Of a DNA stretch of 64,000 bases, positions 22,601 through 34,432 are shown one piece after another. Numbering within the stretch: position 1 is the first letter of the stretch; each line of letters begins with the position of its first letter. The DNA is from Dastarcus helophoroides. Taxonomy: Eukaryota > Arthropoda > Insecta > Coleoptera > Bothrideridae. The DNA lies in contig CM053331.1 of NCBI GenBank assembly GCA_028583605.1, positions 1,944,001 through 2,008,000 of the forward strand. The letters are read 5' to 3'. The notes beneath the pieces are model-generated. The model was not told the DNA's origin. It did no database searches and was given only the letters and a program-made list of their open reading frames with translations. The translations under genes and the position numbers were made by a program.

Positions 22601-23735
22601 GCAAATTTTTAATAAAATCCAACATTTATGTACAAATTGCCTGAACAATAAGCATGTTTGAGAGTTTTTATGTCTAAAAGACAAAAATTACGAATTTTTG
22701 CCAGACTTAAACACCACGAAGATTGTTTAGAAATAACTTTTGCCATAATATAGGTCTTTCCACGGCTAGAATTTGCAATAAATCAATATTTCGCAGATAC
22801 AACAGGAAGCTATAAATATCAGCAATAAAAGCAAAACTTTGCGAACACGTGGTTTCCAAATAAAACCAAGAGTTGCTCCAACTGTAAAATATGGGTTGTT
22901 TTAGGGTGAAGTAAGGGATATTTTACCATAAAATGAGGGACATTTCACGGTGAAATGAGGCATATTTTACAGTGAAATGGTGGATATTTCACGATGAAAT
23001 GGTGGATATTTCACGGTAAAATGAGGTATATTTCACGGTGAAATGAGGGATATTTTACGGTGAAATGAAAGATATTTCACGGTAAAATGAAAGGTATTTC
23101 ACGGTGAAATGAGGGATATTTCACGGTGAAATGAAGGATATTTCACAGTGAATTGAAGGATATTTCACGGTGAAATGAGGGATATTTCACGGTGAAATGA
23201 AGGATCTTTCACCTAGGAGTCAATAAAAGAAGTTTGTAACAGAAAACGCTAATTTTATGAGCAAATTTTTAATAAATTCCAAAATTTATGTAAAAATTGC
23301 CTGAACAATAAGCACGTTTGAGGGTTTTTATGTCTAAAAGACGAAAATTACGAATTTTTGTCAGGCTTAAACACCACGAAGATTGTTTAGAAATAACTTT
23401 TGCCAAAATATAGGTCTTTCCACGGCTAGAATTTGCAATAAATCAATATTTCGCAGATACAACAGGAAGCTATAAATATCAGCAATAAAAGCAAAACTTT
23501 GCGAACACGTGGTTTCCAAATAAAACCAAGAGTTGTTCTAACTGTAAAATATGGAATATTTTACTGTGAAATAAGGGATATTTCTCCATGAAATAAGGGA
23601 CGTATTACCATAAAATGAGGGACATTTCACCATAAAATGAGGGACATTTTACCATGAAATGAGAGATATTTCACGGTGAAATGAGGGATATTTTACAGTG
23701 AAATGGTGCATATTTCACCATAAAATGAGGGATAT

Positions 23736-24107
23736 GATAACGAAGGCTTCCACGGCCAGAGTCAGTACAGGATATACTTCTTCCCGGATTAGAGCGTGAA
23801 ACTCTTCTGAGTTTCGTCTCTGGTATGGTGGACATACTGAGTTACCGTGCTCTTCTCTTTAAACTTTCCTATCCTTTGTACCAATTTTCAATTCAGAAGA
23901 GTTTCGCCTCTGGTATAGTGGACATACCGTGCTCTGATGTTTTGAAATTTCTCTTTTTTCATTCTTTTATTTTTGCATATTCCTTATATTTCTCTTTTTA
24001 ATTATTGTTTCCTTTCTGAAGAAGCCCCCCACGATGGTGAGCGAAACGTCGAACACTTTTAGTAGTTGTTTGGCACGGTCCAATTCCGGAAGAAGTATAT
24101 CCTGTAC
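23736..24107 (+). mobile_element. foldback element P1, copy with hammerhead motif
   Basis: The left arm GATAACGAAGGCTTCCACGG..GTACAGGATATACTTCTTCC is the inverse of part of the right end GGAAGAAGTATATCCTGTAC. The flank TAAAATGAGGGATAT occurs at 23721-23735 and again at 24108-24122, a perfect 15-bp duplication (it lies in repeat DNA, so caution). Inside, a ~90-bp segment (GAGTTTCGTCTCTGGTATGG.., CATACTGAGTTACCGTGCTC) is present twice. It is inserted in the 22-bp array. Confidence 0.8.
24011..24055 (+). ncRNA. hammerhead-like ribozyme motif, P1 copy a (decayed)
   Basis: CUGAAGA at 24016-24022, an extra A, stem II GCCC against GAGC (one mismatch), GAA at 24043-24045, palindromic ACGU stem III, and C at 24050 as the cleavage base, followed by GAACA. 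The 5' stem I strand is degraded here (CCUUU in place of UGUUC). Confidence 0.5.
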
Positions 24108-26589
24108 TAAAATGAGGGATATTTCACGGTGAAATGAGGGATATATCACGGTGAAATGGGTGACATTTCACGGTAAAAGAACGCAAGAGTGAATAAAAGG
24201 AGTTTGGAATAAAAATACATTAATTTCACGGTTAGAATTTGAATGAAATCCGAATTTTCTTTAGAAATTGCTTGATAACAAACACGTGTGGATAGTTTTT
24301 ACGTCTAAAAGACAGAATTTGACAAATTTTGCTGGACGAAAATATGTCGAAGATTAATTAGGAACAACTGTTGTCGGAATATTAATCTTTCCACGGCTAA
24401 AATTTGCCTAAATAATAAGCACGTCTGAGGGTTTTTATGTCTAAAAGACGAAAATTACAAAATTTAGCCGGGCCCAAACACGACGGAGATTGTTTAGAAA
24501 CAACTGTTGCTAACATACAGATCCTTTCACGGCTGGAATTTGCAACAAATTATTATATTTTGCAGATACAACTGGAAGCTATAAATATTACCAATAAAAG
24601 CAAAACTTTGCGAACGCGTGGTTTCCAAATGAAACCAAGGGTGGCTCCAACTATAAAATATGGAATGTTTTAGAGTTAAATAAGGGATATTTTACCGTAA
24701 AAAGAGGGACATTTCACCATAAAATGAGGGACATTTCACGATGAAAGGAGGGATATTTTACAGTAAAATAATGAATATTTCACTGTAGAATGAGAGATAT
24801 TTTAAGCTGAAATGAGGGATATTTCACGGTGAAATGAGGGATATTTCACGGTGAAATGAGGGATATTTCACGGTGAAATGAGGGATATTTCACGGTGAAA
24901 TGAGGGACATAGCACGGTGAAATGGGAAAAATTTCACGGTAAAAGTTCGCAAGAGTTAATAAAAGGAGTTTGTAATAAAAATACATTAATTTCACGGTTA
25001 GAATTTAAATTAAATCCGAATTTTTTTTAGAAATTGCTTGATAACAAACACGTGTGGATAGTTTTTACGTCTAAAAGACAGAAATTGGGAAATTTTGCTG
25101 AACGAAAATATGGCAAAGATTAATTAGAAGCAACTATTGCAGAAATATTAATCTTTCCACGGCTGAATTTTGTAATAAATTAAGATTTTGCAGATACAAC
25201 CGCAAAATTTCAAATATCAACGATGAAAGCTAAATCTGCGAGCAAAGTTGAGCAAAGTACATTTGTAGCCGTGATATATGGGTTACTTTACGATAAAATA
25301 TGTTATATTTTACGGTGAAATAAGGGATATTTCACAGTTAAAAATATAAGAGTCAACAAAGTTAGTTTGTAGCAAAAAGACATTCATTTCACAATTGGAA
25401 TTTAAATAAACTTAAAAATTTAAATAAAATTCGAATTTTCTTTAGAAATTGCTTAAATAATAAACACGCGTGAGGGATTTTTATGTCTAAAAGACGAAAA
25501 TTAAAGAATTCTGCTGAGCGAAGACATGGCGGAGATTAATTAGGAAGACCTGCGACGGAAATATAAATCCTTCCACGGCTACCATTCGCAATAAATTAAT
25601 ATTCTGCAAATGCAACCGCAAAGCTTCAAATATGTAGAGTAAAAGCAAAATTCTGTTAGCACTTGGCTTTGAAATGAAACAAATAACAGCTCCAACCGTA
25701 AAATATGGAATATTTCACCGTAAAATAAGGGATATTTCACGGTGAAAGGAGGGATATTTTACGGTGAAAGAACCTAAGAGTTAATAAAAGGAGTTTGTAG
25801 CACAAAAAAAAACTGTTTATATGAGCAAGACTAAATAAAATCTAAATTTCGCTCAGGAATTGCCTGGATAATAAGCACGCGTGAAAGTTTTAACACTTAA
25901 AAGACAGGAATTGAGAGAATCTGCTGGGCGCAAGCACGATGGAGATTGATTAGAAACAACTGCTGCAGAAGTAGAAGTCTTTCCACAGTTGAAATTCGCA
26001 GCAAATCAATATTTCGTAGATACAACCCGAAGCTTTAAATATCAACAATAAAAGCTTAACTTTGCGAAAAAGTGAATTTCAAATGAAACAAAGAACAGCT
26101 CTAACTGTAAAAAATGGGAATTTCAGGGTAAAATAAACCTTATTTTACGGTGAAATAAGGAATATTTTACGGTGAAATGACGACTATTTTACGGTAAAAG
26201 AACCTAAGAGTTAATAACATGAGTTTGTAGCACAGAAAAACATTATTTTTATGAGCAAAATTTAATAAAATCCGAATTTTGCGCAAAAATTGCCTGGATA
26301 ATAAGCACTCGTGAAAGTTTTAACACTTAAAAGACAGAAATTGAGAAAATCTGCTGGGTGAAAACACGACGTAGGTTGATTAGAAACAACTGCTGCAAAA
26401 ATAGAAGCCTTTCCACGGTTGGAATTCGCAGCAAATCAATATTTCGTAAATACAACCCAAAGTTTTAAATATCACAATAAAAGCTAAACTGCGCAAACAC
26501 CTGGTTTCCAAATGAAACCAAGAATTGCTCCAACTGTAAAATATGGGATGTTTTAGGGTAAAGTAAGGGATATTTCACCATAAAATGAG

Positions 26590-26835
26590 GGACATTTCAC
26601 GGTGAAATGAGGGATATTTTACGGTGAAATGGTGGATATTTCACGGTAAAATGAGGGATATTTCACGGTGAAATGAGGGATATTTCACGGTGAAATGAGG
26701 GATATTTCACGGTGAAATGAGGGATATTTCACGGTGAAATGAGGGATATTTCACGGTGAAATGAGGGATATTTCACGGTGAAATGAGGGATATTTCACGG
26801 TGAAATGAGGGATATTTCACGGTGAAATGAGGGAG
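26590..26835. repeat. near-perfect run of the 22-bp dyad unit
   Basis: About ten units occur in a row, the last eight essentially identical (GATATTTCACGGTGAAATGA + GG). Each contains ATTTCAC-G-GTGAAAT, a 7-bp inverted repeat around a single base. The lack of divergence compared with other runs points to a recent expansion. Confidence 0.95.
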
Positions 26836-27300
26836 TTTAAATGAAGCAAAGAACAGCTCTAATTGTGTGTGGGATATTTCAGGGTAAAATAAAGCAGCAC
26901 ACTTCACGGTGAAGTAGGGGATATTTTACGGTGAAATGAGAATTATTTCACGGTAACATAAGAAATATTTATAAATATGAAATATTAGAATATTTTACGG
27001 TAGAATGAGGGATATTTCACGGTGAAATCAGAGATATTTTACGGTGAAATGAGAGATATTTTACGGTGAAATAAGAGATATTTCACGGTGAAATGAGAGA
27101 TATTTCACGGTGAAATGAGAGATATTTCACGGCAAAAGAACGCAAAATCCAATGAAAGAAGTTTGAAGCAGAGAGGAACTAATTTCACGGTCAACATTTG
27201 AATTTTTCTTGAAAATTGTTTGACTAATAAGCATTCGTGGGGGTTTTTACATCTAGAAGACAAACGTTGAGAAGTTCTGCCGTTGGGACTGACAGAATGA

Positions 27301-28429
27301 AGCAAAATTAAAAAATTTATTGAAAAATGTTGAACAATCCACGACAACATAACACTAATAAAGATTGAGATATTATGCCAAAAAAAGCTGCAAACACTTA
27401 AGTTTTTAGCTGGAGTCGTAGCATGCGCCATCGTTGGCTTTGGTTGGTGAAAAATGAAGGATCAAAGTGCAAGTCAAATGGTAACTGGTAAAATAAACGA
27501 TGGAAGCAGCAGTCGTTGGTCGATGAAATTCTTGTCGGACGATAAAGAAATTGTGAAAATAATTTAACCAAAGTTCAAGTAGGTAATAGAGAGGCAAACT
27601 TGTGCATTTATAGTACTAGTTTATCTAAATAGAATTCCTTAGTAATAAACTCTGCCGAAGTCAACTAGTCGTGCCGGGAGAAAAAAGAAGCGTCGAAAAA
27701 CAAAAAGGTTTCCCGTCAAGTGATAAGTCGGTTCAAGCGTTCTGGTATTTCTCGGGAAATTTGCCCCATAGAAGCGCACTTAAAGAATATCAGCTTCACC
27801 TTTACTCGCGTTTTATCAATAAAACAAAACAAAAAAAAACGCAACGAACCCGTTGTTCGAGATTTATCGACATTTCGCAATTGCATCGGCGCTGGAATTT
27901 ATCGAAAATATTACTTGCGGAAATTCAAAAGGAATGATAAATATTCGATTGAAAATGTTTGTTTCGAAGCGGAAAGTTATTGCCCCAATACAAATGCTCG
28001 GCTAATGGAACACATGTTCCCCCCTTTATCGGATGTTACTACATTTTTGATTAATTACGTCGTAATTGATGAAATGTACTTTACATTTCTACGTTTTCAT
28101 TGGATTTTTAAGTGCTGTTTTATCCGTACTTGTTAAATTACAAATTTAGAGCGAGATTTCTAGAAAAAAATTGAAGCATTTCTGGTTAATCTTTAAAATT
28201 TGTATACTTCCTGTATGAATGTTGCTATTCAACCCATAGTACAAGAGTGAATATATGTGACCTTTCTAATCTTGTTTACATCCTACGTCCTGGTTATCAA
28301 CTCGCGATTGAAGTAAAATCATAATTTTTGGCAGCTCAAAATGTTGTGATTAAAATGGACATTTCCGGATTAAAGGTAATAGTTAGTTAGCATATAGTTA
28401 CAGCTACACTTGGTGTCAGTTACTCAAGT
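27301..28429. other. unique DNA, no supported gene
   Basis: A 138-codon open frame at 27720-28136 has no recognised domain, is rich in F/I/K as expected from AT-rich DNA, and overlaps another open frame (27671-27937). No gene is called. Confidence 0.3.
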
Positions 28430-28874
28430 ACCATACGTACGCAAGTAGAATGCAGCCTGGACTACAAATTCATGCAGCCCTCCAGGCGGCGTGTATAGTG
28501 AATCATAGGTAGCTGAACTACCAACAGTTGAAACACTGCCACCTAGCGAAGTGGTTGCTCTCTAGGAAAAATTTTCCAGAAGACAAGGATTCTAATGCAC
28601 AAACCAATAGATTTGAACATTTATTAGATTCGAAGTTTAGAAACCAAAGACCGCTTTCAATCTTGTTAGATCTTGTCAGTTTGGTATATCCAACTTGAAT
28701 GCTAACAAATGTTATGACAAATAAGTATTAAAGAATTCACGGATGTCAAGCGTGTGACTCTTAGTACTACCACCTATTGGTCCATAGAGAATTTATAGCC
28801 ATCGCCAACAATGTCGTATGCAAGTAGAATGCAACTTAGACTACAAATTCATGCAGCCCTCCACCATACGTACG
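28430..28874 (-). mobile_element. retrozyme-like element with perfect 12-bp target duplication
   Basis: The body (28442-28862) is 421 bp. The 379-bp unit starts near 28442 and the first ~42 bp recur at 28820-28862 (CAAGTAGAATGCA..TAGACTACAAATTCATGC). ACCATACGTACG flanks it at 28430-28441 and 28863-28874. It is homologous throughout to 13176-13726. The clean duplication shows it was inserted as a discrete 1.1-unit element. It has no open reading frame of note and carries one hammerhead-like motif at 28643-28685. Confidence 0.85.
28643..28685 (-). ncRNA. hammerhead-like ribozyme motif R4
   Basis: Minus strand, 43 nt in the same layout as R1-R3: stem I ACCAAA/UUUGGU (6 bp), core CUGACAA (G8 changed to A), stem II GAUCU/AGAUU with AACA loop (last pair G·U), GAA intact, and GGUC giving a GUC cleavage triplet. 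Its mutations differ from those of R1-R3. Confidence 0.7.
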
Positions 28875-29829
28875 TTTAACCATACGTAGGTTTAACATTT
28901 CCCTAAAAGCTGTTGGCTTGAAACCGTTTCTATTCGATAATTTGTGTTAAGTGAAAGCTTTGGTTTTAAAAAGTTGGTAGACGCATTTACACCACTTAAC
29001 AAGGGTAACAAACTGCACGCCTATCAATAATGTATGGCTTGCCCCGAAGAAAAAGGATAATTTGTTACTTTATTGTGCAAGTTGCTTTGTATTCCGCTAA
29101 GCTCTCAACGCTAATGTATCCGATTTATTCGAAAATCGATACTGGACATCCTCCCTTTATGTTCACACCTAACTTAACTACCTAACAATCCAAGAACATT
29201 TTCTCCAAATTGAAACGTCCGTCGTGTCCGCTTTTCTTCCTTCCCGCCCTCGATAAATACACACAGTTGATTAAATAATCTCGAAAAGCATAAATCACAT
29301 TTCGCAGGCGCTGGCCGTGCGACAGCTCCGAGCTTTTGTTGAATTTCATTTAGACAAATCAAAAAAGTTTCTCGGTCCCGCTGCATAATTAAACGAAAGG
29401 GGGGCGAAAAAGTAAAAAAAAAGATGGATTAAAGAGGCGACGGACATTTACACAAGAGTGAACATCGGGTAATGCGATCGCTCTCATGTCAATGCTTTCG
29501 ATCTGGAAATGCAGTCGCTCAGTTAAACAAAAATCCGGCTCTGGAAACATCAAATAAAGCGATTAATTTAATTTTTGCAGGATCAATGGACACGCTCCGT
29601 TTGAAACTTTATAAAGTGGGTGTATTTTTTTCTTTGGAATGGTTTGGGTTGGAAATTTCTTCCTATAGTTGGGTTGTTGAATAATCGGTTCAAATAACTG
29701 GACGATCTAATTGACTTTTATATTTATGCAGGACGTCTTTTTAATCATTCGTTATGTAGAGTGTCTTGGTCATTCGTTAACTTTAACCTTGTATTCAGAA
29801 GGTTTCATTTCCATCAACTTCTTTTAGGT
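28875..29829. other. unique intergenic DNA
   Basis: A decayed third word CCATACGTAGGTTTA follows the retrozyme-like duplication. Otherwise no repeat or gene is recognised. Confidence 0.35.
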
Positions 29830-30090
29830 CGATGTCCTCTAGACAAGTTTAAATTTATTTTAATTATTTGTTTAGTCCCGTTTTTTATTTGTTTTTGTGT
29901 ACGACCATGGTACTAATTTGGTGGTCCCGATCTTGGCCGTAACGTTATATGTAGCTTGTAACATTATTTTGGCGCCCAACTTGGGGCAACAAATTATGTG
30001 CAGCGAGTGCGATTTTTTGACGCCCAACGTTGGGCCGTGTTGTATGCGATATTATTAGGCACTTTTTAACGATATTTAAAGGTAACCGTG
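29830..30090 (+). mobile_element. possible LTR end with primer-binding-site remnant
   Basis: GTAACATTATTT is followed by TGGCGCCCAACTTGGGGC (29970-29987). This is close to the well-known retroviral/LTR-retrotransposon primer-binding site that ends in tRNA-complementary TGGCGCCCAAC. A second, related word TGACGCCCAACGTTGGGC (30017-30034) lies 48 bp downstream and contains the perfect palindrome GCCCAACGTTGGGC. No gag-pol remnant follows, because the 78-bp satellite begins at about 30103. Confidence 0.4.
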
Positions 30091-30102
30091 GGCTATTTTT
30101 AG

Positions 30103-33100
30103 TTTGTGCTTCGGTTTAATACTATAACTTTGAGATTAACAAAAAGCATCCGAGCAAAAATTTATAGTTACTTGTTAAAGTTTTTGCTTCGGTTTAATAC
30201 GATACATTTGAGAACGACGAAAAACATCCGAGCGAAATTTTAGAGTAACTCGTTACAACTTTTGCTTTGGTTTAATACGATAAGTTTGAGACTGACGAAA
30301 AGCATCTGAGCTAAATTTTAGAGTAACTCTTTAAAGTCTGCTTCGGTTCGATACGATAAGTTTGAGACTGATAAAAGCATCTGAGCTAAACTTTAGAGTA
30401 ACTCTTTAAAGACTTTGCTTCGGTTCGATACGATAAGTTTGAGACTGACAAAAAGCATCTTAGCTAAATTTTAGTGTAACTCGTTAAATCTTTGTTTTGG
30501 TTTAATACGATAAGTTTGAGACTTTGCTTCGGTTCGATACGATAAGTTTGAGACTGACGAAAAGCATCTGAGGTAAATTTTAGAGTAACTCTTTAAAGTC
30601 TACTTCGGTTCGATACGATAAGTTTGAGACTGACAAAAGCATCTGAGCTAAACTTCAGAGTAACTCTATAAAGTCTTTGCTTCGGTTCGATACGATAAGT
30701 TTGAGACTGACGAAAAGCATCTGAGCTAAATTTTAGAGTAACTCTTTAAAGTCTGCTTCGGTTCGATACGATAAGTTTGAGACTGACAAAAGCATCTGAG
30801 CTAAACTTTGGAGTAACTCTTTAAAGACTTTGCTTCGGTTCGATACGATAAGTTTGAGACTGACAAAAAGCATCTTAGCTAAATTTTAGTGTAACTTGTT
30901 AAGTCTATGCTTTGGCTTAATACGATAAGTTTGAGACTTTGCTTCGGTTCGATACGATAAGTTTGAGACTGACGAAAAGCATCTGAGGTAAATTTTAGAG
31001 TAACTCTTTAAAGTCAGCTTCGGTTCGATACGATAAGTTTGAGACTGACAAAAGCATCTGAGCTAAACTTCAGAGTAACTCTATAAAGTCTTTGCTTAGG
31101 TGCGATACGATAAGTTTGAGACTGACGAAAAGCATCTGAGCTAAATTTTAGAGTAACTCTTTAAAGTCTGCTTCGGTTCGATACGATAAGTTTGAGACTG
31201 ACAAAAGCATCTGAGCTAAACTTTAGAGTAATTCTTTAAAGACTTTGCTTCGGTTCGATACGATAAGTTTGAGACTGACAAAAAGCATCTTAGCTAAATT
31301 TTAGTGTAACTCGTTAAGTCTACGCTTTGGTTTAATACGATAAGTTTGAGAATTTGCTTCGGTTCGATACGATAAGTTTGAGACTGACGAAAAGCATCTG
31401 AGCTAAATTTTAGAGTAACTCTTTAAAATCTACTTCGGTTCGATACGATAAGTTTGAGACTGACCAAAGCATCTGAGCTAAACTTCAGAGTACTCTATAA
31501 AGTCTTTGCTTCGGTTCGATACGATAAGTTTGAGACTGACAAAAGCATCTGAGCTAAACTTTAGAGTAACTCTTTAAAGACTTTGCTTTGGTTCGATACG
31601 ATAAGTTTGAGACTGACAAAAAGCATCTTAGCTAAATTTTAGTGTAACTCGTTAAGTCTTTGTTTTGGTTTAATACGATAAGTTTGAGACTTTGCTTCGG
31701 TTCGATACAATAAGTTTGAGACTGACGAAAAGCATCTGAGGTAAATTTTAAAGTAACTCTTTAAAGTCTACTTTGGTTCGATACGATAAGTTTGAGACTG
31801 ACAAAAGCATCTGAGCTAAACTTCAGAGTAACTCTATAAAGTCTTTGCTTCGGTTCGATACGATAAGTTTGAGACTGACGAAAAGCATCTGAGCTAAATT
31901 TTAGAGTAACTCTTTAAAGTCTGCTTCGGTTCGATACGATAAGTTTGAGACTGACAAAAGCATCTGAGCTAAACTTTAGAGTAACTCTTTAAAGACTTTG
32001 CTTCGGTTCGATACGATAAGTTTGAGACTGACAAAAAGCATCTTAGCTAAATTTTAGTGTAACTCGTTAAGTCTTTGTTTTGGTTTAATACGATAAGTTT
32101 GAGACTTTGCTTCGGTTCGATACGATAAGTTTGAGACTAACGAAAAGCATCTGAGGTAAATTTTGGAGTAACTCTTTAAAGTCTACTTCGGTTCGATACG
32201 ATAAGTTTGAGACTGATAAAAGCATCTGAGCTAAACTTCAGAGTAACTCTATAAAGTCTTTGCTTCGGTTCGATACGATAAGTTTGAGACTGACAAAAGC
32301 ATCTGAGCTAAACTTTGGAGTAACTCTTTAAAGACTTTGTTTCGGTTCGATACGATAAGTTTGAGACTGACAAAAAGCATGTTAGCTAAATTTTAGTGTA
32401 ACTCGTTAAGTCTATGCTTTGGTTTAATACGATAAGTTTGAGACTTTGCTTCGGTTCGATACGATAAGTTTGAGACTGACGAAAAGCATCTGAGGTAAAT
32501 TTTAAAGTAACTCTTTAAAGTCTACTTCGGTTCGATACGATAAGTTTGAGACTGACAAAAGCATCTGAGCTAAACTTCAGAGTAACTCTATAAAGTCTTT
32601 GCTTCGGTTCGATACGATAAGTTTGAGACTGACGAAAAGCATCTGAGCTAAATTTTAGAGTAACTCTTTAAAGTCTGCTTCGGTTCGATACGATAAGTTT
32701 GAGACTGACAAAAGCATCTGAGCTAAACTTTGGAGTAACTCTTTAAAGACTTTGCTTCGGTTCGATACGATAAGTTTGAGACTGACAAAAAGCATCTTAG
32801 CTAAATTTTAGTGTAACTCGTTAAGTCTTTGTTTTGGTTTAATACGATAAGTTTGAGACTTTGCTTCGGTTCGATACGATAAGTTTGAGACTGACGAAAA
32901 GCATCTGAGGTAAATTTTAGAGTAACTCTTTAAAGTCTACTTCGGTTCGATACGATAAGTTTGAGACTGACCAAAGCATCTGAGCTAAACTTCAGAGTAC
33001 TCTATAAAGTCTTTGCTTCGGTTCGATACGATAAGTTTGAGACTGACAAAAGCATCTGAGCTAAACTTTGGAGTAACTCTTTAAAGACTTTGCTTCGGTT

Positions 33101-34432
33101 CGATACGATAAGTTTGAGACTGACAAAAAGCATCTTAGCTAAATTTTAGTGTAACTCGTTAAGTCTATGCTTTGGTTTAATACGATAAGTTTGAGACTTT
33201 GCTTCGGTTCGATACGATAAGTTTGAGACTGACGAAAAGCATCTGAGGTAAATTTTAGAGTAACTCTTTAAAGTCAGCTTCGGTTCGATACGATAAGTTT
33301 GAGACTGACAAAAAGCATCTTAGCTAAATTTTAGTGTAACTCGTTAAGTCTTTGTTTTGGTTTAATACGATAAGTTTGAGACTTTGCTTCGGTTTGATAC
33401 GATAAGTTTGAGACTGACGAAAAGCATATGAGGTAAATTTTAGAGTAACTCTTTAAAGTCTACTTCGGTTCGATACGATAAGTTTGAGACTGACAAAAGC
33501 ATCTGAGCTAAACTTCAGAGTAACTCTATAAAGTCTGCTTCGGTTCGATACGATAAGTTTGAGACTGACGAAAAGCATCTGAGCTAAATTTTAGAGTAAC
33601 TCTTTAAAGTCTGCTTCGGTTCGATACGATAAGTTTGAGACTGACAAAAGCATCTGAGCTAAACTTTAGAGTAATTCTTTAAAGACTTTGCTTCGGTTCG
33701 ATACGATAAGTTTGAGACTGACAAAAAGCATCTTAGCTAAATTTTAGTGTAACTCGTTAAGTCTACGCTTTGGTTTAATACGATAAGTTTGAGAATTTGC
33801 TTCGGTTCGATACGATAAGTTTGAGACTGACGAAAAGCATCTGAGCTAAATTTTAGAGTAACTCTATAAAGTCTTTGCTTTGGTTCGATACGATAAGTTT
33901 GAGACTGACGAAAAGCATCTGAGCTAAATTTTAGAGTAACTCTTTAAAGACTTTGCTTCGGTTCGATACGATAAGTTTGAGACTGACAAAAAGCATCTTA
34001 GCTAAATTTTAGTGTAACTTGTTAAGTCTATGCTTTGGCTTAATACGATAAGTTTGAGACTTTGCTTCGGTTCGATACGATAAGTTTGAGACTGACGAAA
34101 AGCATCTGAGGTAAATTTTAGAGTAACTCTTTAAAGTCTACTTCGGTTCGATACGATAAGTTTGAGACTGACAAAAGCATCTGAGCTAAACTTCAGAGTA
34201 ACTCTATAAAGTCTTTGCATCGGTTCGATGCGATAAGTTTGAGACTGACAAAAAGCATCTTAGCTAAATTTTAGTGTAACTCGTTAAGTCTTTGTTTTGG
34301 TTTAATACGATAAGTTTGAGACTTTGCTTCGGTTCGATACAATAAGTTTGAGACTGACAAAAAGCATCTTAGCTAAATTTTAGTGTAACTCGTTAAGTCT
34401 TTGCTTTGGTTTAATACGATAAGTTTGAGACT
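30103..34432. repeat. 78-bp satellite with higher-order repeats of ~415 and ~339 bp
   Basis: Five monomer types (76-77 bp each) plus a 32-bp truncated monomer (GATAAGTTTGAGACTTTGCT...) recur in fixed order. Type A carries CTGAGGTAAATTTT, B CTGAGCTAAACTTCAGAG, C CTGAGCTAAATTTTAGAG, D TAAACTTTAGAG..AAAGACTTTG, and E CATCTTAGCTAAATTTTAGTG. Marker A or its equivalent occurs at about 30571, 30987, 31400, 31741, 32153, 32489, 32906, 33244, 33431, 33841 and 34106. Spacings are mostly ~415 bp (full set) or ~339 bp (type C missing), with shorter deletions near the right end. Confidence 0.93.

Larger units (their letters stand above)
19615..27300. repeat. array of arrays: 22-bp dyad repeats alternating with ~350-bp spacers
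   Basis: Runs of a 22-bp unit (GATATTTCACGGTGAAATGA plus GG) alternate with a conserved spacer that begins GTTAATAAAAGGAGTTTGTA, passes TTGC(C/T)T(G/A)AATAATAAGCACG, GTCTAAAAGACGAAAATTA, TTTCCACGGCTGGAATTTGC and AACACGTGGTTTCCAAA, and ends AACTGTAAAATATGGGATAT. Spacer starts at about 20158, 20592, 21079, 21476, 21899, 22559, 23219, 24191, 24955, 25352, 25778, 26210 and 27147 give periods of 397-487 bp, with 660 bp twice and larger steps where the 22-bp run expanded or an element inserted. A partial spacer starts the block at 19615. No protein is encoded. Confidence 0.9.

Noticed and set aside
19615..27300. CRISPR-like array
   Set aside because: The 22-bp units are directly adjacent with no unique spacers and the context is eukaryotic. 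It is a minisatellite.
27720..28136. 138-codon plus open frame
   Set aside because: No recognised domain, an overlapping alternative frame, and composition that matches random AT-rich DNA.
30103..34432. GGTTCGATAC in the satellite as a tRNA-like B box
   Set aside because: No matching A box or cloverleaf can be drawn around it. The older arrays read GGTTTAATAC, so the word is a variant of the HOR.
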